Shown here piece after piece: positions 50,798 through 60,452 of a DNA stretch of 64,000 nucleotides. Both the position numbers and the translations under genes were made by a program. Position 1 is the stretch's first letter; each line of letters begins with the position of its first letter. A model generated the notes under the pieces. That model was not told the origin of the DNA, did not search any database, and saw nothing but the letters and a program-made list of their open reading frames with translations. The DNA lies in contig NZ_JAUTAJ010000004.1 of assembly GCF_030818485.1 (NCBI RefSeq), positions 682,001 to 746,000 of the forward strand, given 5' to 3'. The DNA comes from Pseudoroseomonas cervicalis. GTDB lineage: Bacteria > Pseudomonadota > Alphaproteobacteria > Acetobacterales > Acetobacteraceae.

Positions 50798-51781
50798 TCA
50801 GGCCGGCTGGATGTTGCCGCGCCGGACCACCTCGGTCCAGCGCGCGATCTCGCGGCGCTGGAATTCCTGGAAGGCTTCCGGCGTGCTGGCGACGACCGAG
50901 AAGCCGATGCGGTCCATCTGCTCCACCGTCGCCGGGTGGCGCAGCGCGGCTGCGATGGCGGCGTGCACGCGCCCCAGCAGCGGCTGCTCCATCTTCGGCG
51001 GCGCCGCCATGGCCTGCCAGGAGGAGACGACAAAATCCTGCAGCCCGGCCTCGGCCGCCGTCGGCACCTCGGGCAGCAGCGGGTGGCGCTGCTCGGAGGT
51101 CACCAGGATCGGCTTCACCTGCCTGTCGCGGATGAAGGGCGTGATGAAGCCGAGATTCTGGAAGGAGAGCTGCACATTGCCGGCAATCAAATCGGTGGTC
51201 GCGGGCGCGCCGCCGGCATAGGGGATGTGCGCCATGCTCGTGCCGGTCAGCTGCTTGAACAGCTCCATCGTCAGATGGTCGGAGGAGCCGACGCCGCTGG
51301 TCGAATAGGAATCCTGCGCGCCGCTGCGCTTCAGCCAGGGCACCAGCGTGGCGAGGTCGTTCGCCGCCACCTGGCGCGGATTGACCACCAGCACATTCGG
51401 CGTCGAGACCGACTGGGTGAGGTTGGTGAAATCCTTCTCCGGATCATAGCCCAGATTGGGCCGCAGCGCCTTGTTGATGGCGAAGGTGCTGATGGGGGCG
51501 GCCATCAGCAGATGCCCATCCGGCGTGGCGCGGGCCAGCGCCCGGGCGCCGATCTCGCCCGCCGCGCCGGGGCGGTTCTCCACCACCACGGGCTTGCCCA
51601 GCGCCTCGGTCATGCGCTGCGCGACGGCGCGTCCGATGATGTCGGAGGAGCCGCCCGGCGCGAAGGGCACGATGATGGTGACGGGCTTGGCCGGCCATTC
51701 CTCGGCCGCGCGCAGCGGGCGGCCGAGCAGCAGGGCGGGCGCGGCGAGCCCGCCCAGCCGCAGCAGGTGACGACGATTCAT
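50798..51781 (-). CDS. TctC/Bug family tripartite tricarboxylate receptor
   Basis: A 327-residue periplasmic Bug receptor with a twin-arginine-like signal (MNRRHLLRLGGLAAPALLLG). The mature part starts EWPAKPVTIIVPFAPGGSSDIIGR, with VVENRPGAAGEIGA and HIPYAGGAPATTDLIAGNV, the three family blocks. Such proteins capture carboxylic or sugar acids for TctAB-type carriers. No tctA or tctB is adjacent. As last gene of the leftward sugar-acid operon (dehydrogenase, dehydratase, aldolase) it is likely to supply that pathway with substrate. Confidence 0.93.
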   Translation of the reverse strand: MNRRHLLRLGGLAAPALLLGRPLRAAEEWPAKPVTIIVPFAPGGSSDIIGRAVAQRMTEALGKPVVVENRPGAAGEIGARALARATPDGHLLMAAPISTFAINKALRPNLGYDPEKDFTNLTQSVSTPNVLVVNPRQVAANDLATLVPWLKRSGAQDSYSTSGVGSSDHLTMELFKQLTGTSMAHIPYAGGAPATTDLIAGNVQLSFQNLGFITPFIRDRQVKPILVTSEQRHPLLPEVPTAAEAGLQDFVVSSWQAMAAPPKMEQPLLGRVHAAIAAALRHPATVEQMDRIGFSVVASTPEAFQEFQRREIARWTEVVRRGNIQPA

Positions 51782-51819
51782 TGTTGTTTTCTCCTTGGAC
51801 GTCGGGGGGAGGGGGCGCG

Positions 51820-52536
51820 CTAGCGCCCGTTCTGCTTCCTCCAGGCGGCGAAGAGCTCGAGATTGCTCTCATCGGTCGGCGGGTAGAGGCCGAGGATGCT
51901 CTGGCCGCCGCGCACCTTCTCGGTGACGAAATCCTCGAAGGCCGTCATCTCGGTCGCCTCGGTGGCGATCTCGTCCGCCAGATGCGCGGGGATGACGATG
52001 ACGCCGTCATTGTCACCCACGATGACATCGCCCGGGAAGACCGGCGCGTCGCCGCAGCCGATCGGCACATTGATGTCGATCGCCTGGTGCAGCGTCAGAT
52101 TGGTCGGCGCCGAGGGGCGGCTGTGATAGGCCGGCATATCCAGCGTCGCGATCTCCGCGCTGTCGCGGAAGCCGCCATCGGTGACGACACCGGCGACGCC
52201 GCGCTGCTGCAGCCGGGTCACCAGGATGCCGCCGGCGGAGGCGGCGCGCGCATCCTTGCGGCTGTCCATCACCAGCACGGCGCCGGGCGGGCATTCCTCC
52301 ACCGCCTTGCGCTGCGGGTGGCCGCGGTCGCGGAACACGTCGAGCTTGTTGAGGTCCTCGCGCGCCGGCATGTAGCGCAGCGTGAAGGCCTCGCCCACCA
52401 TGCTCTCGGTCATGGGGTGCAGCGGCTGCACGCCCTGGATCATCTGGGTACGGAAGCCGCGCTTGAACAGCGCGGTGGCCAGCGTGGCGGTGCTGACCTG
52501 CTTCAGCTTGTCGCGGGTCTCGGGGCTCAGGGCCAT
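51820..52536 (-). CDS. RraA-like 4-hydroxy-4-methyl-2-oxoglutarate aldolase family protein
   Basis: A 238-residue protein of the RraA/HMG-aldolase family. The aldolase residues are present: GVVTDGGFRDSAEI near 115-128 carries the Arg-Asp pair that binds metal and pyruvate enolate, and VFPGDVIVGDNDGVIVIP near 165-182 is typical. It should split a 4-hydroxy-2-oxoacid into pyruvate and an aldehyde or oxoacid, rather than bind RNase E. It lies 16 bp after an IlvD/Edd dehydratase gene, an arrangement that suggests consecutive steps in a sugar-acid pathway. Confidence 0.85.
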   Translation of the reverse strand: MALSPETRDKLKQVSTATLATALFKRGFRTQMIQGVQPLHPMTESMVGEAFTLRYMPAREDLNKLDVFRDRGHPQRKAVEECPPGAVLVMDSRKDARAASAGGILVTRLQQRGVAGVVTDGGFRDSAEIATLDMPAYHSRPSAPTNLTLHQAIDINVPIGCGDAPVFPGDVIVGDNDGVIVIPAHLADEIATEATEMTAFEDFVTEKVRGGQSILGLYPPTDESNLELFAAWRKQNGR

Positions 52537-52552
52537 GGCGTGTCGCCTTCGC

Positions 52553-54304
<1,752 letters not shown>

Positions 54305-54316
54305 GGCGGGCAGGCC

Positions 54317-55282
54317 TCAGACGGGGTCCATGGGGGGGCGGCCGGCCGTGACGGCCGCGATGTTGTCGAGGGCGCGCATCGCCATCGCGTCGCGCGTCTC
54401 CAGCGTGGCGCTGGCCACATGCGGCGTCAGGAACACGTTCGGCAGCGCCGCGAAGCGCGTGTCGTAGTCTGGCTCCTTGCGGAACACGTCGAGCCCGGCG
54501 GCGAAGAGATGCCCGCTGGTCAGCGCCTCCAGCAGCGCCTCCTCATCGACCAGCGAGCCGCGCGCGGTGTTGACGAAGACGGCGCCCCTGGGCAGGGCGG
54601 CGAAGGCGGCGCGGTCCATCAGCACGCCGCTCTGCGCGCCGCCCGGCAGATGCAGCGACAGGATCTGGCAATGCGGCAGCATCTCGGCCATCGAGGCGAA
54701 GTATTCCGCGCCCTGCTCCAGCTCCGGCGCCAGGCGGTTGCGGTTGTGGTAGAGGATGCGCATGCCGAAGCCGCGGGCGCGCTGCGCCATGGCGCGGCCG
54801 ATGCGCCCCATACCGACGATGCCGAGCGTCTTGCCCGAGGGCCGCACCCCCAGCATGTCCGGCAGGCCGAGCCCCTTGCGCCAGCCCTGGCGCATCAGCG
54901 CCTCATACTCATGGGCGCGGCGGCAGGCGGCCAGCAGCAGCAGGAAGGCGAGATCGGCGGTGCAGTCGGTCAGCACATCCGGGGTGTTGGTCACCAGGAT
55001 GCCGCGGGCGCGGGCGGCGGCGGCGTCCATATGGTCATAGCCGACGCTGCTGTTGGCGATCAGCTTCACATGCGCCGGCAGGCGGGCGATGGCGGCCTCG
55101 TCCAGCTTCACCTTGGGGCCGATCAGCAGCGCCTCGGCCCCATGCGCGGCGGCGGCGGCGATCGCTTCCTCCGCGGTCATGTCCTGCTCGGCCAGCTTCG
55201 CGTCGAAGTCGCGGCGGGCACGCTCCGTGGCGGCAGGGGTCAGGCGGCGCGCCACCAGGATACGGGGCAGGGGGCTCGGCAT
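54317..55282 (-). CDS. D-2-hydroxyacid dehydrogenase (GhrB/GyaR-like)
   Basis: First gene of the leftward sugar-acid operon; 321 residues. Motifs: IANSSVGYDHMDAAAARARG, TNTPDVLTDCTADLAFLL, coenzyme fold GIVGMGRIGRAMAQRARGFG near 147-166, NTARGSLVDEEAL (Arg), VFRKEPDY (Glu) and TPHVASATLETRDAM (His). The basic residues after the fold (YHNRNRL) suggest NADPH. It probably reduces the glyoxylate, hydroxypyruvate or tartronate semialdehyde made by the aldolase. The Met at 55282 starts the family domain. It diverges from gntR. Confidence 0.9.
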   Translation of the reverse strand: MPSPLPRILVARRLTPAATERARRDFDAKLAEQDMTAEEAIAAAAAHGAEALLIGPKVKLDEAAIARLPAHVKLIANSSVGYDHMDAAAARARGILVTNTPDVLTDCTADLAFLLLLAACRRAHEYEALMRQGWRKGLGLPDMLGVRPSGKTLGIVGMGRIGRAMAQRARGFGMRILYHNRNRLAPELEQGAEYFASMAEMLPHCQILSLHLPGGAQSGVLMDRAAFAALPRGAVFVNTARGSLVDEEALLEALTSGHLFAAGLDVFRKEPDYDTRFAALPNVFLTPHVASATLETRDAMAMRALDNIAAVTAGRPPMDPV

Positions 55283-55328
55283 GGCGTCTCCTTCTCGGCC
55301 GTCCTCCGGGGCGGCGCTTGGGCGGAGA

Positions 55329-55349
55329 GTACGGAACATCATGTTGTAC
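55329..55349. promoter_or_regulatory. GntR-type operator candidate, site 1
   Basis: AACAT-C-ATGTT (55335-55345) is an 11-bp palindrome flanked by two GTAC boxes in the gap between the divergent operon and the gntR gene. FadR-type regulators of the GntR family recognise short palindromes of this kind. Confidence 0.5.
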
Positions 55350-55371
55350 GGCAACCCGCCGATATTTCGGA

Positions 55372-55381
55372 TTTCGCGAAA
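55372..55381. promoter_or_regulatory. Palindrome TTTCGCGAAA, site 2
   Basis: A perfect 10-bp palindrome 18 bp upstream of the gntR start, well placed for autoregulation. The region around it is AT-richer than its surroundings. Confidence 0.4.
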
Positions 55382-55399
55382 CGGCGCTAGCATGGCGCC

Positions 55400-56104
55400 A
55401 TGCCGCCGCTTTCCCTCGACGACGCCCCGCCCCTGCTGCAGCCGATCGGCCGCCGCCCCAGCGCGGGCGAGCTGGCCTTCACCAGCCTGCGCGCCGCCAT
55501 CCTGGGGCTGAGCCTGGAGCCCGGCGCGGTGCTGTCCCGCGCCGCGCTGGCGGCGCAGCTCGGCCTCAGCCAGACCCCGGTGCGGGAGGCGCTGCTGCGG
55601 CTGCAGGCGGAAGGGCTGGTCGAGGTGGTGCCGAGCGCCTCGACCCGCGTCGCGCGCATCGATCTGGAGAGCGCCGGCCAGGCGCGCTTCCTGCGCCTGG
55701 CGCTGGAGCTGGAGCTGGTGCGCGGGCTGGCGCGGCAGGCGCCGCCCGGGCTGGCGGCGGTGCTGCAGGGCTGGCTGGCGCGGCAGGAGGGGCTGCTCGG
55801 CGACCATGCCGGCTTCGCCGCCGCCGATGACGGGCTGCATGCGGCGCTGTACGAGGCGGCCGGCCAGGCGCCGCTCTGGGCGCTGGTGCAGAGCCGCAGC
55901 GGGCATCTGGACCGGCTGCGCCGGCTGCATCTGCCGGCGCCGGGCAAGGCGGAATCGATCCTGGCCGAGCACCGCGCCCTGGTGGAGGCCATCCTGGCCG
56001 GGGATGCGGCGCAGGCGGCCTCCCGGCTGCGCGCGCATTTCGCCGGCACGCTGGGCGAGATCGCGCAGATCCGCCAGGCGCGGCCCGATTTCTTCCGCGG
56101 CTGA
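55400..56104 (+). CDS. GntR family (FadR subfamily) transcriptional regulator
   Basis: A 234-residue regulator. The N-terminal winged helix includes LEPGAVLSRAALAAQLGLSQ and TPVREALLRLQAEGLVEVVP near 41-80; the helical FCD effector domain covers 92-225, with the metal-type residues DDGLHAALYEAAG and EHRALVEAILAGD. Divergent to the sugar-acid operon and flanked by palindromes, it most likely represses that operon until the sugar acid or an intermediate binds. The Met at 55400 lies just after an operator-like palindrome. Confidence 0.92.
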   Translation: MPPLSLDDAPPLLQPIGRRPSAGELAFTSLRAAILGLSLEPGAVLSRAALAAQLGLSQTPVREALLRLQAEGLVEVVPSASTRVARIDLESAGQARFLRLALELELVRGLARQAPPGLAAVLQGWLARQEGLLGDHAGFAAADDGLHAALYEAAGQAPLWALVQSRSGHLDRLRRLHLPAPGKAESILAEHRALVEAILAGDAAQAASRLRAHFAGTLGEIAQIRQARPDFFRG

Positions 56105-56125
56105 GGCGGGGCAGGCGGCCCCGCC
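56105..56125. terminator. Hairpin between convergent gntR and VOC genes
   Basis: An 8-bp stem GGCGGGGC / GCCCCGCC with a 5-nt loop fills the 29-bp gap. There is no U-run. Confidence 0.45.
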
Positions 56126-56133
56126 CCGCAGCC

Positions 56134-56982
56134 TCAGCCGGCGAAGCTCAGCGCCAGGCCGCAGGCATCGGCGGCGCGCACGGTCAGCCGGCCCGGCTGC
56201 TCCAGCGGGGTGATGCCACCCTGGCGCAGCGCGGCGGCGGCGGCGGAGAGCTCGGCGCGCAGCGTCAGCGCCACCATGCGGTCGGTGCCATCCCCGGGCA
56301 GGGGCGGCAGGGCGTCGCCCCAATGTAGCGCCGCCGCCTCGGGCCGCAGCACCAGCAGGCGGGCGCCGCCGGCGGCCAGGATGGCGCGGCCGCCCGGCAG
56401 CTCCTGCACCGCATCGGCGCCGAACAGCGTGGCGTAGGGGGCGATGGCGCGGGCGGGGTCGTTGCTGACCACGCCGAACTCGGCGATGCCGGTGACGCCA
56501 TTGGCGTGGCGCTGCCATTCCTGGCGCCAGACCAGCTCCGGCGTGAAATGGTGGCAGAAGAAGACGCGGCCGTTGAAGGCCACCTCCGCGCCCAGATGCG
56601 TCACGCGGAAATGCGCGTCGCGGGTGCTGCCATCGGGCAGGGCGACGGGGCGGGTGAATTCGCGGCTTTCCGAGACCGGCAGGCCGGCCGCCGCCACGCG
56701 GTCGCGGAAATCGGCATCGCCGGTCGGCTTGAACACCAGCCCGCCCAGGCCGTTCGGCATCTGCCACAGCGCGCCCGGATTGGTGGCGCGGGCGGGCTCA
56801 TAGCCCAGCAGCTCCAGATAGTCGGTGCCGAAGATCGCCAGGTTGTTGCTGGAGCCCATGGAGTGGTGGCCGCGCTCGGTCAGCTGGAAGCCGAGCCGCG
56901 CATATTGCGCCGCGGCCTGGTCCAGCTCGGGGCCGACATGGATCACCACATGGTCGATGGCGGGCTTCAGCAGCGCGGTCAT
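56134..56982 (-). CDS. VOC/glyoxalase-like domain protein
   Basis: A 282-residue protein of the glyoxalase-like (VOC) superfamily, with IDHVVIHVGPELDQAAAQYARLGF at residues 9-32 (helix after first metal residue) and FCHHFTPELVWRQEWQRHANG near 147-167. The N-terminal domain matches the Glyoxalase_3 type; a second paired domain follows. The substrate is not known. It converges on gntR and is transcribed away from the mbfA gene. Its start has GGAGGAT just upstream. Confidence 0.85.
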   Translation of the reverse strand: MTALLKPAIDHVVIHVGPELDQAAAQYARLGFQLTERGHHSMGSSNNLAIFGTDYLELLGYEPARATNPGALWQMPNGLGGLVFKPTGDADFRDRVAAAGLPVSESREFTRPVALPDGSTRDAHFRVTHLGAEVAFNGRVFFCHHFTPELVWRQEWQRHANGVTGIAEFGVVSNDPARAIAPYATLFGADAVQELPGGRAILAAGGARLLVLRPEAAALHWGDALPPLPGDGTDRMVALTLRAELSAAAAALRQGGITPLEQPGRLTVRAADACGLALSFAG

Positions 56983-57074
56983 GCAACATCCTCCGGTTCG
57001 GGCGGCGATACTGGACGCTGGAGGGGGCTTTGCGAAGCCCGGCTGCGATTGCCACGCATTTGCTCTAAGCGCAT

Positions 57075-57093
57075 GAAAAGATTTGAACTTTTC
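57075..57093. promoter_or_regulatory. Iron-response-like inverted repeat upstream of mbfA
   Basis: GAAAAG-N7-CTTTTC, an AT-rich inverted repeat, lies about 62-80 bp upstream of the mbfA start. In alphaproteobacteria mbfA is controlled by Irr at AT-rich palindromes of similar size. The exact Irr consensus is not matched, so this is a candidate only. Confidence 0.4.
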
Positions 57094-57154
57094 TGATCTT
57101 CAGCTTGCCCCGCCGCGCCTGTGGGCGGAAAAACGCGGCAGGAGAGACGGAATC

Positions 57155-58112
57155 ATGAAGCGCTTCGAGGAGCTGAGCGAGGCCGAGACCCTGGCCCTCG
57201 CCATCGCCAATGAGGAGGAGGATGCGCGCATCTATCGCAGCTTCGCGCTGCGGCTGCGCCCGGCCTATCCCGGCACCGCCGCGCTGTTCGACGGCATGGC
57301 GGAGGAGGAGCAGGGCCACCGGCACCGGCTGCTGGCGCTGTACCAGCAGAAATTCGGCGCCGAGATGCCCTACATCACCCGCCAGGATGTGCGCGGCTTC
57401 CTGAAGCGCCACCCGGTCTGGCTGGCGCCGGATCTGCGGCTGGAGACGGTGCGCGCCCAGGCGGCGCTGATGGAGCGCGAGGCCGGGCGTTTCTATGCCC
57501 GCGCCCGCCGAGCGGGCGCGCGATGTCGAGATCCGCCGCCTGCTGGGCGACCTGGCCGAGGTGGAGCAGAAGCATGAGGCGCGCGCCGCGGCGCTGGAGG
57601 CGGAGGCGCTGCCCGAGGGGGTGCGCCGCGCCGAGGATGTCGAGGCGCGGCGGATGCTGCTGCTGCAGGTGGTGCAGCCGGGGCTGGCGGGGCTGATCGA
57701 TGGTTCGGTCTCGACCCTGGCGCCGATCTTCGCCGCCGCCTTCGCCACGCAGAATTCCGGCGATGCGCTGCTGGTGGGGCTGGCGGCCTCGGCCGGGGCG
57801 GGCATCAGCATGGGGCTGACCGAGGCGCTGTCGGATGATGGCGCCATCACCGGCCGCGGCCATCCCTGGCTGCGCGGCGCGGTGTGCGGGGTGATGACGG
57901 CGCTGGGCGGCCTGGGCCACACACTGCCTTACCTGATCGGCGATTTCTGGACGGCGACGGCGGTGGCGGCGCTGGTGGTGGCGGTGGAGCTGTTCGCCAT
58001 CGCCTGGATCCGCTGGCGCTACATGGAGACGCCCTTCGGCAGCGCGATCCTGCAGGTGGTGCTGGGCGGCGCGCTGGTGCTGCTGACCGGCATCCTGATC
58101 GGCAGCGCCTGA
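57155..58112 (+). pseudogene. mbfA: mbfA-type membrane-bound ferritin (rubrerythrin-VIT1) with frameshift
   Basis: Two frames together make a 318-residue MbfA: a rubrerythrin-like diiron domain (IANEEEDARIYRSF, EEEQGHRHRLLALY, MEREAGRFYARA) followed by a VIT1-type membrane domain starting near 170 with GLAGLIDGSVSTLAPIF and four or five spans. MbfA exports iron and resists iron/peroxide stress. The first frame breaks after FYARA at about 57506; dropping one C from the CCC at 57504-57506 restores FYARAAERARDVEIRR. The gene is either truly inactivated or carries a single-base sequencing error. AGGAGAG precedes the Met. Confidence 0.88.
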
Positions 58113-58171
58113 CGGCGGGGTCCGGGGGGACCCTGTCCCCCCGGCGGGGGTTCAGGGGACAGCGCCCCCTG
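58113..58171. repeat. G-rich double-hairpin intergenic repeat, copy B
   Basis: A perfect 10-bp stem CCGGGGGGAC / GTCCCCCCGG (58122-58144) and a shorter CAGGGG / CCCCTG stem (58153-58171), in the order and spacing of the element at 27617-27680. It sits between convergent mbfA and the ABC exporter gene, reaching into the exporter's 3' end. Confidence 0.7.
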
Positions 58172-59900
58172 TTCTTTCCTGTTCCTGCAGCCGGCCTTCG
58201 GCGAAACGCAGCACCCGGTCATGATGCTGTGCGACGGCCGGCCGGTGCGCGATGGAGAGGATGCCCGTCTCCGGCAGCTGCCGCCGCAGCGTGGCGTAGA
58301 GGTTCTCCTCCGCCTCCGGGTCGAGCGAGGCGGTGGCCTCGTCGAGGAACAGCCAGCGCGGCTTCAGCAGCAAAGCGCGGGCCAGGGCCAGGCGCTGCTG
58401 CTCGCCGCCGGAGAGGCGGCGGTCCCAGGCCTCGCTCTCATCCAGCCGCGGCGCCAGGGCGCCGAGCCCGGCCTGGTCGAGGGCCGCCAGGATCTGGGCT
58501 TCGGAGAATTCGGCCGCCGCATGCGGATAGGCGATGGCGTCGCGCAGCGTGCCGAGCGGCAGATAGGGCCGCTGCGGCAGGAACAGCGTGTCGCCCGGCG
58601 GCATGGCGAGCTGGCCGCGGGCGAAGGGCCAGATGCCCGACAGCGCCCGGAACAGGGTCGATTTGCCGCTGCCGGAGGCGCCGGTGACCAGCACCGCCTC
58701 GCCCGGCTGCAGGCCGAGCGCCGCATCCTCGGCCAGGACCCGGCCATCCGGCAGGGCCAGGCGCAGCGCCTCGGCGCGCAGCGCGCCGTCGCGGGAGGGG
58801 TGGCGGGCCAGGCCCTCGCCGGCGGCGGAATGGGCGGCGGAGAGGGCGCGCTGGAAGCCGGTCAGGCGCTCCACGGTGGCGCGCCATTCGGTCAGGCGGG
58901 CGTAGTTGGTGACGATCCAGGACATGGCGCCCTGCACCTCGCCGAAGGCGGAGGAGGTCTGGATCAGCCCGCCCAGCGGCATGCGCCCGGCGAAATAGGC
59001 GGGGGCGGCGACGACGATCGGGAAGATGACGGCCAGCTGCGCATAGCCCGAGGTGAAGAAGGTCAGCTGCTTGGTGGCGCGCATGATGCCCCACCAGTTC
59101 TGGATCACCGCGCCGAAGCGGGCGAGCAGGCCGCGCTGCTCCTGCGCCTCGCCGCCATGCAGGGCGACGCCTTCCATGTTCTCGCGGAAGCGCACCAGGG
59201 CGTAGCGGAAATCGGCCTCGACGCGCTGCTGCAGGAAGTTCAGCCCGATCAGCTTGCGGCCGATGCGGTGTGCCAGGAAGGTGCCGACCACCGAATAGAC
59301 CAGCGCCACCCAGACCATGTAGCCGGGGATCGAGACGCCCAGCACCTCCATCGGCCCGGACAGGCCCCAGAGCACGAAGACGAAGGAGAGCAGCGTCACC
59401 ACCGCGTTCATCAGCCCGAGGCCGAGGGCGAGGCTGTCGTCGACGAAGAGGCGCATATCATCGGCGATGCGCTGGTCGGGGTTGTCGGTGCCCTGGTCGG
59501 TCAGGCTGATGCGGTAATAGGCGCGGCCCTGCAGCCAGCCGGTGAGGAACCGCTCGGTCAGCCAGCGGCGCCAGCGGATTTGCAGCGCCTGCTGCAGGTA
59601 GAGGGCGTAGACGCCGACCAGGATGTAGATCGCGGCGACCAGGGTGAAGCCCGGCATGAAACCGTCCTCATCGCCATGGCCCCACAGGATCAGCTGGGTG
59701 AAGGCGTTGAAATCCTTCGCTTCCAGCGCGTTGTAGAAGGCCCGCTGCCAGTAGGTGAGCAGCACGCCCATGCCGACCAGGGCCAGGTTCAGCAGGATGA
59801 CGATGGCGAGCAGCGCGCGCGCCCGCCAGCGCTCCTCGCTGTTCCAGTAGGGGCGGGCCAGGGCCCAGGCATCCCGCAGGAAGGGGGTGAGGCTGCGCAT
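58152..59900 (-). CDS. YddA/SbmA-like ABC transporter, fused permease-ATPase
   Basis: A 582-residue half-transporter. The N-terminal ~340 residues form an SbmA/BacA-like membrane domain (ABC_membrane_2) with about six spans, beginning RDAWALARPYWNSEERW and containing NPDQRIADDMRLFVDD. The ATPase has GASGSGKST (Walker A), LSGGEQQRLALARALL (signature) and WLFLDEATASLDP (Walker B). Relatives include BacA-related and YddA proteins implicated in import of peptides or very-long-chain fatty-acid handling. It runs toward mbfA and is not in an obvious operon. Confidence 0.9.
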   Translation of the reverse strand: MRSLTPFLRDAWALARPYWNSEERWRARALLAIVILLNLALVGMGVLLTYWQRAFYNALEAKDFNAFTQLILWGHGDEDGFMPGFTLVAAIYILVGVYALYLQQALQIRWRRWLTERFLTGWLQGRAYYRISLTDQGTDNPDQRIADDMRLFVDDSLALGLGLMNAVVTLLSFVFVLWGLSGPMEVLGVSIPGYMVWVALVYSVVGTFLAHRIGRKLIGLNFLQQRVEADFRYALVRFRENMEGVALHGGEAQEQRGLLARFGAVIQNWWGIMRATKQLTFFTSGYAQLAVIFPIVVAAPAYFAGRMPLGGLIQTSSAFGEVQGAMSWIVTNYARLTEWRATVERLTGFQRALSAAHSAAGEGLARHPSRDGALRAEALRLALPDGRVLAEDAALGLQPGEAVLVTGASGSGKSTLFRALSGIWPFARGQLAMPPGDTLFLPQRPYLPLGTLRDAIAYPHAAAEFSEAQILAALDQAGLGALAPRLDESEAWDRRLSGGEQQRLALARALLLKPRWLFLDEATASLDPEAEENLYATLRRQLPETGILSIAHRPAVAQHHDRVLRFAEGRLQEQERTGGAVP

Positions 59901-60159
59901 CGGGAAGGGCTTTTCGTCGGAGGGAAGCGGAGGGCAGGGCAGGGAAGCCCGGCGCGGGGTGCGCGGCGGGCGGGGCCGGGCTCAGCCGGCGGCGCGGCGT
60001 GGCGGCGGCTGGCCGGCACTGCTGCGGCCATGGCCGGGGCGCGCGGCCGGCGCCGGCGGGTTCGGCCGCGGGAGAAGCGGGGTTGGGCGAAGCGGGGCCG
60101 CGCCGCGCGGCGGGGCGCGGCGGCGGCGGTCGGGCGGGGAGAGGGTCAGGCGCGTGCGG
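59901..60159. other. Intergenic gap without recognised gene
   Basis: A 259-bp, extremely GC-rich stretch between the ABC exporter start and the DUF3253 stop. A 62-codon Arg/Pro-rich frame on the minus strand is probably chance. No promoter or terminator is clear. Confidence 0.5.
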
Positions 60160-60435
60160 TCACGATTCATGCGGGGCGCGCAGGCGGATCACGCCGCGCA
60201 CCTCCTCGGCCGGCACCGGCTTGCCCTTGCGCAGGATCTCCACCCGGCCCTCCTTCTGCAGCCGCAGCGCCGCATGGCGCACCGGCGTCATCAGGCTGCG
60301 CCAAGTCTCCTCCGGCGCCAGGGCGCGGGCCACCTCGCTCGGGCAGATGGAGCTGCCGGGGCCGCGCGCCGCGGTCTGGCGCAGGATCTCCTCGGCGAGG
60401 CGCTCGGGCGAGGGGCGGGGGGGCAGGCTGGACAT
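60160..60435 (-). CDS. DUF3253 family small protein
   Basis: A 91-residue protein matching DUF3253: RLAEEILRQTAARGPGSSICPSEVAR near 12-37, then WRSLMTPVRHAALRLQKEGRVEILRKGKPV. The fold looks like a small winged helix, so nucleic-acid binding is conceivable, but no function is established. It is transcribed in the same direction as, and 17 bp after, the MFS gene, so it may be part of that transcript. Confidence 0.85.
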   Translation of the reverse strand: MSSLPPRPSPERLAEEILRQTAARGPGSSICPSEVARALAPEETWRSLMTPVRHAALRLQKEGRVEILRKGKPVPAEEVRGVIRLRAPHES

Positions 60436-60452
60436 CGAAGCGGACTTTCAGT

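Noticed and set aside
59982..60170. 62-codon Arg/Pro-rich frame overlapping the DUF3253 stop
   Set aside because: No ribosome site, extreme composition bias and no family match; likely chance.
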